This document shows, piece after piece, positions 41,507 through 49,441 of a stretch of 53,007 nt of DNA (position 1 is its first letter; every line of letters begins with the position of its first letter). The notes below the pieces were generated by a model. The model was not told where the DNA came from. It did not search any database and was given only the letters and a program-made list of their open reading frames with translations. Position numbers and translations under genes: made by a program. The stretch is taken from NCBI GenBank assembly GCA_937899835.1, contig CALCCE010000237.1, forward strand, positions 1-53,007, given 5' to 3'. The stretch comes from an uncultured Flavobacteriales bacterium. GTDB taxonomy: Bacteria > Bacteroidota > Bacteroidia > Flavobacteriales_G > Salibacteraceae.

Positions 41507-41923
41507 TCAGCTTTCGCCGAGGTATTCTACAGAGTTGTTTTCCGTTTCTGCCAGGCGCACCGAATGCAGTTGGCAGCCCAAAGCCGCCAGCGGTTCTTCG
41601 ATCTGTTGCCAAATGCCTTTGGCGAGGTTTTCAGTCGAGGCCATTTTGCCCGCCATAAACGGTACGTCAAGGTTGATGTTGCGGTGATCCAGCAATTCGA
41701 TAGCGTAGGTCTTGATCACCTTGCTCAAGTCTTTTAGATCGGCCACGAAACCGGTTTCTTCGTCCACTTCACCTTTCACCGTCACAAACAATTCAAAGTT
41801 GTGTCCGTGCCAGTTTTCATTGGCGCATTTGCCAAATACAGCTTCGTTTTGCTCCTTGCTCCACTTCGGTTGATACAGCTTGTGAGCTGCGCTAAACCGT
41901 TCTCTCCGAGTAACGTAGATCAT
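41507..41923 (-). CDS. 6-pyruvoyl-tetrahydropterin / 6-carboxytetrahydropterin synthase family protein
   Basis: The protein has 138 residues from the ATG at 41921-41923; an upstream in-frame start would overlap the promoter box. Zinc ligands are H14 (S-A-A-H), H39 and H41 (W-H-G-H-N), and the catalytic cysteine is C33. The spacing is C-x5-H-G-H. In family surveys I recall, QueD proteins have C-x3-H-G-H while C-x5-H-G-H marks pyruvoyl-tetrahydropterin synthases, so a pterin role may be more likely than queuosine synthesis. General annotation pipelines would call it QueD. A minus-strand TATCTTTG box (41946-41953) lies 22 bases upstream, and fabD follows after 28 bases. Confidence 0.85.
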   Translation of the reverse strand: MIYVTRRERFSAAHKLYQPKWSKEQNEAVFGKCANENWHGHNFELFVTVKGEVDEETGFVADLKDLSKVIKTYAIELLDHRNINLDVPFMAGKMASTENLAKGIWQQIEEPLAALGCQLHSVRLAETENNSVEYLGES

Positions 41924-41945
41924 CTTTCCAATCAAAAAAACAGCG

Positions 41946-42021
41946 CAAAGATAAGGCAATTTTCCATCTGATCGGCGACCACCGAAGGTGGCCCATGGGT
42001 GTTTTGAATGCGGTATCTTTG
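41946..42021. promoter_or_regulatory. Divergent promoters of the PTPS-fabD and mqnB-mqnD-hldD operons
   Basis: TATCTTTG appears on both strands, at 41946-41953 (minus) and 42014-42021 (plus). The plus-strand box ends five bases before the mqnB ATG at 42026, implying a nearly leaderless message. Confidence 0.5.
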
Positions 42022-42025
42022 CGCC

Positions 42026-42724
42026 ATGCGCTTTCTCCTGGTGGCCGCCACACGGCTCGAAATTGACCCCTTACTTTCTGCCCTGCGGGCAAAAGACAAA
42101 ACCGACTCCAACAAACAGTTACACTTCCTCTACGAACACCTGGAAATAGACGTGTTGATCACCGGGGTGGGCATGACGGCTACGGCCTATTGGATGGCCC
42201 GTGCGATGGCCTTGAAAAAATACGATGTAGCCGTTAACCTTGGCTTAGCCGGAACCTTTCACCGAAACCTGGAATTGGGTACCCCTGTATGGGTGGTGAA
42301 AGACCGTTTTGCCGAAATGGGGGCCGAAGCTGGCGATCAGTTTTTGCCCATTACTCAAATGAAGTTGCTCTCCTCCCAAGATCACCCCAGCACCGACAGT
42401 ACGGTAACTTTAGAAGCTCCGATCACCGCACCCATACTGGGCAAAATGCCCAAGGTATCCGGCATCACGGTCAACACAGTACACGGGAACGAGATCAGTA
42501 TTGAGCGGGTGCGCAACCAATTTCGACCGATTGTAGAAAGTATGGAGGGGGCCGCCTTTATGTATGCTTGCCTGGCTGCTGAAGTGCCAGGGTATCAACT
42601 GCGTACCATCAGCAATTACGTTGAAAAGCGGAACCGCGAAAGCTGGGATTTGGTGAAAGCCGTGAAGATGTTGAATGACCTTGGATTTACCCTGTTGACC
42701 GAATGGGGCAAACAGAAACCATGA
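42026..42724 (+). CDS. mqnB: Futalosine hydrolase
   Basis: The protein has 232 residues from the ATG at 42026 (M-R-F-L-L-V-A-A-T-R-L-E-I). An upstream ATG at 42008 would lie before the promoter box. It has the nucleoside-phosphorylase-like fold: G-V-G-M-T-A-T-A near residues 46-53, N-L-G-L-A-G-T-F, and the late V-E-S-M-E-G-A-A-F-M-Y-A segment that carries the ribose-binding glutamate. MqnB removes the base from futalosine in the second menaquinone route. The stop overlaps the mqnD start (ATGA), which strongly supports this specific assignment over a generic nucleosidase. Confidence 0.9.
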   Translation: MRFLLVAATRLEIDPLLSALRAKDKTDSNKQLHFLYEHLEIDVLITGVGMTATAYWMARAMALKKYDVAVNLGLAGTFHRNLELGTPVWVVKDRFAEMGAEAGDQFLPITQMKLLSSQDHPSTDSTVTLEAPITAPILGKMPKVSGITVNTVHGNEISIERVRNQFRPIVESMEGAAFMYACLAAEVPGYQLRTISNYVEKRNRESWDLVKAVKMLNDLGFTLLTEWGKQKP

Positions 42725-43569
42725 AAAACAATAAAATAACCCTGGGCTATTCGCCTTGCCCCAACGATACTTTCATTTTTGATGCCTTGATTCATCAGCG
42801 CATCGATACCGAGGGGCTGGAGGTAGAAGTGGTCTTGGGAGACGTGGAAGAATTGAATCAAAGGGCCTTTCGAGGCGATTTGGACGTTACCAAATTGAGT
42901 TTTCACGCCTTTGCGCATTGCACCGATCATTATCAATTGCTGGATTCGGGCAGTGCTTTGGGCAACAATTGTGGTCCGTTGCTGATCGCTCGTGAGGCCA
43001 TGCCTGCCAAAGCGGCTACCGTTGATCCTTTATCCATTGCCATTCCGGGAAAATACACCACCGCTAACTTTTTGTTGCACCTGGCTTTCCCGGGAGCACA
43101 ACATCGAAAAGAGGTACTCTTTTCTGATATCGAAGCCCAAGTCGTGAACCAGGAAGTAGACGCCGGTTTGATCATTCACGAAAACCGGTTCACCTATGCC
43201 GCGAAAGGCCTGAAAAAATTGATTGACCTGGGTGAGTTTTGGGAAACCGAGACCGGTTCGCCTATTCCACTTGGAGGAATTGTGGTGAAACGAGAACTGC
43301 CCGGGGGGCTGAAACAAAAAGTAAATCGACTCATCCGTAAAAGCGTGGAATATGCCTTTGAGCACCCCAAAGACAGCTTGCCGTACATTCGGGAACACGC
43401 CCAGGAAATGGACGAAGCGGTGATGTATGCGCACATCGATTTGTACGTGAACCGCTTTTCGGTAGATTTGGGCCCCGAAGGCAAAAAAGCCGTTCGCACC
43501 TTGTTTGATCGGGCACAGAAACTGGGCATTGTACCCGAGATTCACCCGCAGTATTTGCTAAATTCTTGA
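42721..43569 (+). CDS. mqnD: 1,4-dihydroxy-6-naphthoate synthase
   Basis: The protein has 282 residues from the ATG at 42721, which overlaps the mqnB stop. The N-terminal L-G-Y-S-P-C-P-N-D-T-F-I-F-D-A-L is a hallmark of MqnD, and the rest has the two-lobed periplasmic-binding-protein fold (D-V-T-K-L-S-F-H-A-F, G-N-N-C-G-P-L-L). The enzyme converts cyclic dehypoxanthinyl futalosine to 1,4-dihydroxy-6-naphthoate. With mqnB it shows that menaquinone is made through futalosine. The other mqn genes are not in this window. Only four bases separate it from hldD. Confidence 0.93.
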   Translation: MKNNKITLGYSPCPNDTFIFDALIHQRIDTEGLEVEVVLGDVEELNQRAFRGDLDVTKLSFHAFAHCTDHYQLLDSGSALGNNCGPLLIAREAMPAKAATVDPLSIAIPGKYTTANFLLHLAFPGAQHRKEVLFSDIEAQVVNQEVDAGLIIHENRFTYAAKGLKKLIDLGEFWETETGSPIPLGGIVVKRELPGGLKQKVNRLIRKSVEYAFEHPKDSLPYIREHAQEMDEAVMYAHIDLYVNRFSVDLGPEGKKAVRTLFDRAQKLGIVPEIHPQYLLNS

Positions 43570-43573
43570 TCCA

Positions 43574-44539
43574 ATGATAGTCGTAACCGGAGCCGCTGGT
43601 TTTATTGGGAGTTGTATGGTCGGAAAGTTAAACCGCGAGGGATACAACGACCTGGTGGTAGTTGACGATTTCTCACGGGCCGATAAAGCCCCGAACCTGG
43701 CAGGTAAAACCTTCACACACATGGTGGAGCGCGCCCAGTTTGTCGACTGGCTCGATGCCAACGAAGAACGGGTACAGTTCATCATTCACCTCGGAGCCCG
43801 AACCGATACGACTGAATCGGACGAAGCTATTTTTGATGCGCTCAACCTCAACTATTCCAAGGCCATTTGGCAGAGGTGTATTCGCTATGGTTTGCCACTG
43901 ATCTACGCTTCTTCGGCCGCTACCTATGGTTTGGGCGAACACGGCTATGACGATAACCATGAGGTGGTTTCCAAACTCACTCCGCTGAACGCTTACGGGC
44001 GTTCTAAAAACGATTTTGATACCTGGGCACTCTCACAGGAAGAGCAACCCTATTTCTGGGCGGGTTTCAAGTTTTTCAACGTATACGGCCCCAACGAGTA
44101 CCACAAGGGCCGAATGGCTTCGGTGATTTTTCATGCTTCCAGGCAAATTCGTGCTACCCATGCAATGAAGTTATTTGCCTCCCATCGGGATGATTATAAA
44201 GACGGCGAGCAGCAACGCGATTTTGTTTACATCAAAGATGTGGTAGAAGTGTTATTGCACTTCATGGAAAGCCGGAAGCAGAGCGGTTTGTACAACTTGG
44301 GTACTGGCGAAGCCCGAACATTTTATGACTTGGCCGACAATACCTTCAAAGCGCTGGGGCAGGACACCGATATCTCATTCATTCCTACTCCGGAAGACAT
44401 TCGAGACAAGTACCAATATTTCACAGAGGCCAACATGCAAAAGCTAAGGGAGGCCGGTTACGACAAGCCCTTTCATTCCTTGGAAGCCGGAATAGAAGAC
44501 TACGTGAAAAATTACCTGATTTCCGAAACGTACTATTGA
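43574..44539 (+). CDS. hldD: ADP-L-glycero-D-manno-heptose-6-epimerase
   Basis: A 321-residue extended short-chain dehydrogenase/reductase, the length expected for HldD/RfaD. The NAD(P)-binding turn is V-T-G-A-A-G-F-I-G-S near residues 4-13. The catalytic set is in Y-A-S-S-A-A-T-Y-G and Y-G-R-S-K (Tyr and Lys near 139-143), and F-K-F-F-N-V-Y-G-P-N-E-Y-H-K-G-R-M-A-S is the HldD-specific stretch. It makes the L,D-heptose precursor for lipopolysaccharide inner core. It follows mqnD after four bases, so lipopolysaccharide and menaquinone synthesis share this transcript. The convergent merR gene ends 10 bases later. Confidence 0.92.
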   Translation: MIVVTGAAGFIGSCMVGKLNREGYNDLVVVDDFSRADKAPNLAGKTFTHMVERAQFVDWLDANEERVQFIIHLGARTDTTESDEAIFDALNLNYSKAIWQRCIRYGLPLIYASSAATYGLGEHGYDDNHEVVSKLTPLNAYGRSKNDFDTWALSQEEQPYFWAGFKFFNVYGPNEYHKGRMASVIFHASRQIRATHAMKLFASHRDDYKDGEQQRDFVYIKDVVEVLLHFMESRKQSGLYNLGTGEARTFYDLADNTFKALGQDTDISFIPTPEDIRDKYQYFTEANMQKLREAGYDKPFHSLEAGIEDYVKNYLISETYY

Positions 44540-44549
44540 AAGCGAAGGT

Positions 44550-44885
44550 TTACAACTCCTTCTTAAGCTCCACCAAAAAGTTGCGCACCTTGGTCAGCGA
44601 CTTCACCATTTCAATGTTGTCCACGGTTTCGTCTTTGTTGTCGCGCAGTTTTTTCTTTGCACCTTCCAGTGTGTAGCCACGCTCTTTTACCAAATGGTAG
44701 ATGATGTAAAAATTGTCTACATCGTCTTTGGTGAAAAGCCGATTGCCCTTTTTATTCTTCTTGGGCTTAATGATGTCAAATTCCTTTTCCCAAAACCGAA
44801 TCAGCGAAGTGTTCACTTCAAACATTTTGGCGACTTCACCAATGCTGTAATACAGCTTTACGGTTTCTTTTTCTTTGTAAGGCAT
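44550..44885 (-). CDS. MerR-family transcriptional regulator
   Basis: A 111-residue regulator. The N-terminal winged helix (Y-Y-S-I-G-E-V-A-K-M-F-E-V-N-T-S-L-I-R-F-W-E) and the K-G-N-R-L-F-T-K-D-D-V wing are typical of MerR. A helix rich in Lys and Glu forms the dimerisation part (about 70-111). No cysteine-based effector site is seen, so it is not a classical metal sensor. Small MerR genes beside an M23 peptidase gene and alaS are, to my knowledge, common in Bacteroidota. It follows the peptidase gene after 37 bases on the same strand and is probably co-transcribed. Confidence 0.88.
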   Translation of the reverse strand: MPYKEKETVKLYYSIGEVAKMFEVNTSLIRFWEKEFDIIKPKKNKKGNRLFTKDDVDNFYIIYHLVKERGYTLEGAKKKLRDNKDETVDNIEMVKSLTKVRNFLVELKKEL

Positions 44886-44922
44886 TGCTGCGTACTAAGA
44901 TCGAAATTTCTTTCGAATCTTC

Positions 44923-45891
44923 TTAGTCAAACGATTGATTCGGAGCCGTAGAAAGTTGCAACACCTTGTCGTACTCCGCAGGGGTAAGATCGTTGAAGAA
45001 GAAATTTACTGGATTGATGGGATGCCCGTTTTTATGGACTTCGTAGTGCAAGTGTGGGCCGGTGGATTTACCGGTATTGCCCACATAACCGATTACATCG
45101 CCACGTTTTACCCGTTGTCCTTTCTTCACCGCGATTTTGCTCAAGTGAGCATACAAGGTGAGGTATCCGTAGCCGTGATCGATGCGTACGTGGTTTCCAA
45201 ATCCACTGATCCGATTCGCCTTATTGATGACACCATCGGCTGTTGCGTAGATTTCTGTACCGGTTTTGGCGGTGAAATCAATGCCATAATGCATTGAGGG
45301 TGTTTTGTAGTGGGGATCGATACGTTTGCCGAAGCCGGAGGCGATGCGTTTCAAATCTTTGTTGGAAACCGGCTGGATAGAAGGCAGGTGAGCCAGCATT
45401 TTTTCTTTCTCTTTGGCCATATCATACACCGCATCAAACGACTTGGACTGAATGTATAGCTGCTTGGAGAGCCGATCGAGTTGAACGTGGGTATTGATCA
45501 CCATGTCAGAGCTGGCATACCCTTTCAAAGCCTGGTATTTGGGCACACCTCCCGTACCACCCTGTCGAAGGTTGGGTGGAATGGGCTCCGCTTCGAAAAT
45601 GACCCGGTAGATGTTGTCGTCCCGCTCTTGCAGGTCTTTCAATACAACCGACATCTGGTCCATTTTCTTGCTAACCAAGTCGTATTGCAACTTCAGGTGT
45701 GCGTTTTCACGAATTAATTTTCTGTTTTCTGCGCTGTTTAGAGCAGAACGAAAAGCGAAAACCAGCAATATACCTACCACTACTCCTGCCCCTAAAATTT
45801 GGGTGAGTTGCCACAGACGGGCCCTCGTAGTCACCTTTTCCTTTTCGTAGGAAAGGGTTTTAGGATTGTAGCGGTAACGAACTTTAGACAT
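44923..45891 (-). CDS. M23-family cell-wall metallopeptidase
   Basis: The protein has 322 residues from the ATG at 45889-45891; a TTG two codons upstream is less likely. A cytoplasmic basic start is followed by one membrane segment (about residues 32-52, I-L-G-A-G-V-V-V-G-I-L-L-V-F-A-F), a coiled-coil-like region (58-95) and a C-terminal LytM domain. Zinc ligands are the H and D of M-H-Y-G-I-D-F-T and the H-x-H of G-P-H-L-H-Y-E-V. The enzyme acts on periplasmic peptidoglycan from the inner membrane. A divergent alaS start lies 108 bases away. CGAAGTTA (minus TAACTTCG, 45928-45935) is a plausible promoter box. Confidence 0.9.
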   Translation of the reverse strand: MSKVRYRYNPKTLSYEKEKVTTRARLWQLTQILGAGVVVGILLVFAFRSALNSAENRKLIRENAHLKLQYDLVSKKMDQMSVVLKDLQERDDNIYRVIFEAEPIPPNLRQGGTGGVPKYQALKGYASSDMVINTHVQLDRLSKQLYIQSKSFDAVYDMAKEKEKMLAHLPSIQPVSNKDLKRIASGFGKRIDPHYKTPSMHYGIDFTAKTGTEIYATADGVINKANRISGFGNHVRIDHGYGYLTLYAHLSKIAVKKGQRVKRGDVIGYVGNTGKSTGPHLHYEVHKNGHPINPVNFFFNDLTPAEYDKVLQLSTAPNQSFD

Positions 45892-45927
45892 AGCCAATCG
45901 GACAAAACCTGCCCGAAATTAAAGCTG

Positions 45928-45954
45928 CGAAGTTACTGAAAAAATCTAATTTTG
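45928..45954. promoter_or_regulatory. Divergent promoter region of the M23 peptidase and alaS genes
   Basis: Minus-strand TAACTTCG (45928-45935) and plus-strand TAATTTTG (45947-45954) face away from each other. The second is an exact TAnnTTTG match and lies 45 bases before the alaS ATG. Confidence 0.4.
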
Positions 45955-45999
45955 CAATGAACTGATCGCCCCCGAACCCTCGTAAATACCAGATTATCA

Positions 46000-48621
46000 A
46001 TGCTGTGGACCGCATCAAATATTCGCCAGACCTACTTGGATTTCTTTAAAAAGAAGCAGCACCAGGTGGTGCCTTCTGCACCAATGGTGGTGAAAGGGGA
46101 CCCCACTTTGATGTTTACCAATGCGGGGATGAATCAATTCAAAGACGTGTTTTTAGACATCAGTCAGCCCAAATCCAGTCGGGTAACCGACACACAAAAA
46201 TGCCTTCGGGTATCGGGCAAACACAACGACCTGGAAGAGGTAGGTGTAGATACCTATCACCACACAATGTTTGAAATGCTCGGCAATTGGTCTTTTGGTG
46301 ATTATTTCAAAGCCGAGTCCATTGAGTGGGCCTGGGAACTGCTCACAAAAGTATATGGGGTAGACCCTAATCGTATCTACGTCACGGTATTTGGGGGCGA
46401 GAAAAGTGATGGTTTGGGCCGGGATGATGAAGCTGCCTCTGAGTGGAAAAAGTGGATTTCCGAAGACCGAATTCTGAACTTTGACAAGAAAGACAACTTT
46501 TGGGAGATGGGTGAGACCGGGCCTTGTGGGCCGTGCTCAGAAATTCATGTGGACATTCGCAGTACTGAAGAGCGGGAAGCAGTAGATGGAAAAGAACTGG
46601 TCAACAAAGACCATCCCCAAGTAATTGAGGTTTGGAACCTGGTGTTCATCCAATACAACCGGATGCAAGACAAGCACCTGGTGCCACTGCCCAAGAAGCA
46701 CATCGATACGGGAATGGGATTTGAGCGGCTTTGCATGGTGTTGCAAGGCAAATCCTCGAATTACGATACCGATGTTTTTACTCCTCTTATCCAAGCCATT
46801 GCGAAACTCTCTGGTGTAACCTATAAAGGAACACAAGAGCAATCCGATGTCGCCATGCGGGTGATTGCCGATCACTTGCGCGCCATTGCCTTTTCCATAG
46901 CGGATGGCCAACTGCCTACTAACGTGAAGGCAGGCTACGTCATTCGTCGGATTCTTCGCCGGGCGGTGCGCTATGGGTATTCCTTCCTCGATATGAAGGA
47001 AGCCTTTATGTATCACTTAGTGGCGGTCTTAGTGGACCAAATGGGAGCAGCTTTCCCTGAAATTGCCTCTCAGCAAGAGCTGATTACCAAGGTCATTCGT
47101 GAAGAGGAAGAATCTTTCCTCCGTACCCTTGACAAAGGCATTCAGCGTATCAAAGAAATCGTCAACAACACCAATTACCGGGTTATCGGAGGCAAAAAAC
47201 TCTTTGAGCTTTACGATACTTTTGGTTTTCCACTCGATCTCACGGCTTTGATCCTTCGGGAGCACAAAAGAGAGATTGATCAGGCAGGTTTTGATAAAGA
47301 ACTTGAGCGACAAAAAGAGCGTTCCAGAAGTGCGGCAAAAGTAGAAACTGGAGATTGGGTAGAGGTCAATAAGGCCGTTGAAACTCGGTTCTTGGGCTAT
47401 GATTCGCTGGAAGAGCAAGCCCGAATTCTAAGGTACCGGAAGGTGAACACTAAAGGGAAAGACCGCTACCAGTTGGTGTTGGACAAAACGCCCTTTTACG
47501 CGGAGTCTGGCGGTCAGGTGGGCGATATTGGTTGGCTGGAAGGTGGATCAGAGCGCATCCGGGTCATCGACACGCAAAAAGAAAACAATCTAATTGTGCA
47601 TTTCACCGAACAGCTTCCTGAAGAGCCTGCCCAAACCTGGAGTGCCAAGGTAGATGAACAACAACGTGGACTCACAGAAAACAACCACACCGGAACCCAC
47701 CTGTTGCACGAAGCCTTACGGGAAGTTTTGGGAACCCATGTAGAGCAAAAGGGGTCTTTGGTCAATGCAGAATACTTGCGGTTCGACTTTTCACATTTCT
47801 CCAAAGTGACGGAGGAAGAGCTGAGGAAGGTTGAAGTACTCGTCAATGAACGAATTCGTGCCGATTTCCCCTTGGACGAACAGCGCAGTGTTCCGTTTGA
47901 TAAGGCCAAAGAAATGGGCGCTATGGCGCTCTTTGGCGAAAAGTATGGCGATGAAGTACGGGTAATTCGTTTCGGCAACTCGGTTGAACTCTGTGGAGGT
48001 ACGCACGTAGCTTCCACGGGCCGTATCGGTTACTTCAAACTGGTTTCCGAAAGCTCGGTAGCTGCTGGCATTCGTCGTGTCGAAGCTTATACTGCTGAAA
48101 AAGCTGCCGCCTATGTTCAACAACAAATCAATCAGCTCAATGAGTTGAAAGGGTTGCTCAAGAACCCGACCGATATACTCAAGTCGGTTTCCGATTTGCT
48201 GACCCAAAACAATCAACTTCAAAAAGAGCTGGATAAGTTCAAACGCGAAAAGGCTGGCTCGCTTAAGGGCGATTTGTTAAGTAAAGCAGACAAGTGGAAC
48301 AACACTGCGCTAATTGCGGCACAGGTAGATTTGGATGCCAAGGGAATGAAAGACCTGGCCTATCAGCTGCGCGATGCATCTGAATCGCTGTACCTGGTTT
48401 TGGCTGCTGAGGTGGGAGGTAAGGCCATGCTTACCGTGATGCTCACCGACGATTTGGTGAAAGAACAACAGCTGCACGCCGGAAACATCGTGAAGGACCT
48501 TGCCAAAGAAATTCAGGGAGGCGGAGGCGGACAAGCCTTTTTGGCAACGGCTGGAGGCAAAAACGCAGCCGGAATACCGGCTGCGTTGGCTAAAGCTAAA
48601 GATTTGATGTCGGCCCTTTAG
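46000..48621 (+). CDS. alaS: Alanine--tRNA ligase
   Basis: An 873-residue enzyme of normal length. The class II catalytic core (about 1-240) contains F-T-N-A-G-M-N-Q-F-K-D and the H-T-M-F-E-M-L-G-N-W-S-F-G-D-Y motif. The editing domain has H-T-G-T-H (H-x3-H) and C-G-G-T-H-V, which hold the zinc that clears mischarged serine and glycine. A coiled-coil linker (about 710-755) leads to the C-Ala domain ending G-G-G-G-G-Q-A-F-L-A-T-A-G-G. It charges tRNA-Ala in the cytoplasm. The last 60 bases contain a strong hairpin that appears to terminate the convergent DUF5684 gene. Confidence 0.97.
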   Translation: MLWTASNIRQTYLDFFKKKQHQVVPSAPMVVKGDPTLMFTNAGMNQFKDVFLDISQPKSSRVTDTQKCLRVSGKHNDLEEVGVDTYHHTMFEMLGNWSFGDYFKAESIEWAWELLTKVYGVDPNRIYVTVFGGEKSDGLGRDDEAASEWKKWISEDRILNFDKKDNFWEMGETGPCGPCSEIHVDIRSTEEREAVDGKELVNKDHPQVIEVWNLVFIQYNRMQDKHLVPLPKKHIDTGMGFERLCMVLQGKSSNYDTDVFTPLIQAIAKLSGVTYKGTQEQSDVAMRVIADHLRAIAFSIADGQLPTNVKAGYVIRRILRRAVRYGYSFLDMKEAFMYHLVAVLVDQMGAAFPEIASQQELITKVIREEEESFLRTLDKGIQRIKEIVNNTNYRVIGGKKLFELYDTFGFPLDLTALILREHKREIDQAGFDKELERQKERSRSAAKVETGDWVEVNKAVETRFLGYDSLEEQARILRYRKVNTKGKDRYQLVLDKTPFYAESGGQVGDIGWLEGGSERIRVIDTQKENNLIVHFTEQLPEEPAQTWSAKVDEQQRGLTENNHTGTHLLHEALREVLGTHVEQKGSLVNAEYLRFDFSHFSKVTEEELRKVEVLVNERIRADFPLDEQRSVPFDKAKEMGAMALFGEKYGDEVRVIRFGNSVELCGGTHVASTGRIGYFKLVSESSVAAGIRRVEAYTAEKAAAYVQQQINQLNELKGLLKNPTDILKSVSDLLTQNNQLQKELDKFKREKAGSLKGDLLSKADKWNNTALIAAQVDLDAKGMKDLAYQLRDASESLYLVLAAEVGGKAMLTVMLTDDLVKEQQLHAGNIVKDLAKEIQGGGGGQAFLATAGGKNAAGIPAALAKAKDLMSAL
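48557..48587 (-). terminator. Intrinsic terminator embedded in the alaS coding region
   Basis: AACGCAGCCGG and CCGGCTGCGTT (48562-48572 and 48577-48587) form a perfect 11-pair stem with a 4-base loop. Read on the minus strand the stem is followed directly by a T-run (plus-strand AAAAA from 48559), as expected for terminating the convergent DUF5684 transcript, whose stop lies 44 bases before it. Confidence 0.65.
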
Positions 48622-48630
48622 GCCATTTCA

Positions 48631-49152
48631 TTAGGCAGGCTGGTGCTTTAGTCCAGCTTCATACCCACTATTTTCGGTGGATGCTTTCTTTCCGTAAACG
48701 GGCCCTTGATACTTGGTGTTGTAGGATAGGCCCAGGTTCAACACATAAAAACCGTTGAATAAAACGATGAGCATGTACTCCGACTTGTTGTATTTCCCGA
48801 AGGAGTTGCACAGTTCAATGTACACCCGGATGGTGAACAAAGCTAATGCAAGGCTCACCAGGCCCATAGAGGCATACTGAACGATACCGGGCTCCATAAA
48901 GACAAAAAGACCGGTGAGTAATGCCATTGGCCCAACGAGGTAAAACATTTGCCACCAAGGTCGCCCCACTATTTTTAGAAAAACGATGATGTTCCAAAAG
49001 GGAACCAAACAGGCTACTCCTGGCAGTCCGCATTTGTCATAAAGGGACCATTGGCCAACAATTCCTATGAAGCCGAGGATGATGCCGACGATAAAGATCC
49101 CAGGTCCGGTCCACCCGTAGATGGTGTTCCATAATTCGATGATTGCTTCCAT
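48631..49152 (-). CDS. DUF5684 multi-pass membrane protein
   Basis: A 173-residue protein with about five hydrophobic segments: residues 13-35 (T-G-P-G-I-F-I-V-G-I-I-L-G-F-I-G-I-V-G), 48-62, 67-85, 92-110 and 127-145. The S-L-Y-D-K-C-G-L-P-G-V-A-C-L-V-P-F-W-N-I-I-V-F-L-K-I-V-G-R-P-W-W stretch matches the DUF5684 pattern of a Gly-Pro turn, a P-x-x-N motif and a W-W pair. The function of the family is unknown. The C-terminus (from about 150) is hydrophilic. It ends 9 bases from the alaS stop and is transcribed toward it. No clear promoter box was seen upstream. Confidence 0.75.
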   Translation of the reverse strand: MEAIIELWNTIYGWTGPGIFIVGIILGFIGIVGQWSLYDKCGLPGVACLVPFWNIIVFLKIVGRPWWQMFYLVGPMALLTGLFVFMEPGIVQYASMGLVSLALALFTIRVYIELCNSFGKYNKSEYMLIVLFNGFYVLNLGLSYNTKYQGPVYGKKASTENSGYEAGLKHQPA

Positions 49153-49184
49153 AAATGAGAAGGTAAAAAGAGTAAGTGTGTTAC

Positions 49185-49192
49185 TATATTTG
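49185..49192 (+). promoter_or_regulatory. Orphan plus-strand promoter box
   Basis: TATATTTG matches TAnnTTTG exactly and points into a 250-base AT-rich stretch with no plus-strand gene, ending at the hairpin at 49386-49413. It may drive a small RNA or may be a chance match in AT-rich sequence. Confidence 0.25.
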
Positions 49193-49385
49193 CGGGATTT
49201 TAATTAAAACCAAATAAAATTCGGTTGTATAATTTTTAAAGGTTACAAAAAGATATAAAATTTTTTGCAAAAAATTTGACTTCAGCGGGTGTATTGTTGT
49301 TTGTAAGGATACTAATATATGTTTAGGCGACAGTAATGGCGTTTTCGTCGAAATTTTATGTTAAAAAATAATTGTTGGAAAAAAG

Positions 49386-49413
49386 AAAAGGCGGGCCATT
49401 TGGCCCGCCTTTT
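49386..49413. terminator. Strong intrinsic terminator downstream of the adhesin gene
   Basis: AAAAGGCGGGCC and GGCCCGCCTTTT form a perfect 12-pair stem with a 4-base ATTT loop. On the minus strand it is followed by TTTTCTTTTTT, making it the terminator of the gene ending at 49442. On the plus strand TTTT also follows the GC stem, so it could work in both directions. Confidence 0.85.
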
Positions 49414-49441
49414 CACTGAAAGTTGTTTTTCAGTAATAAGG

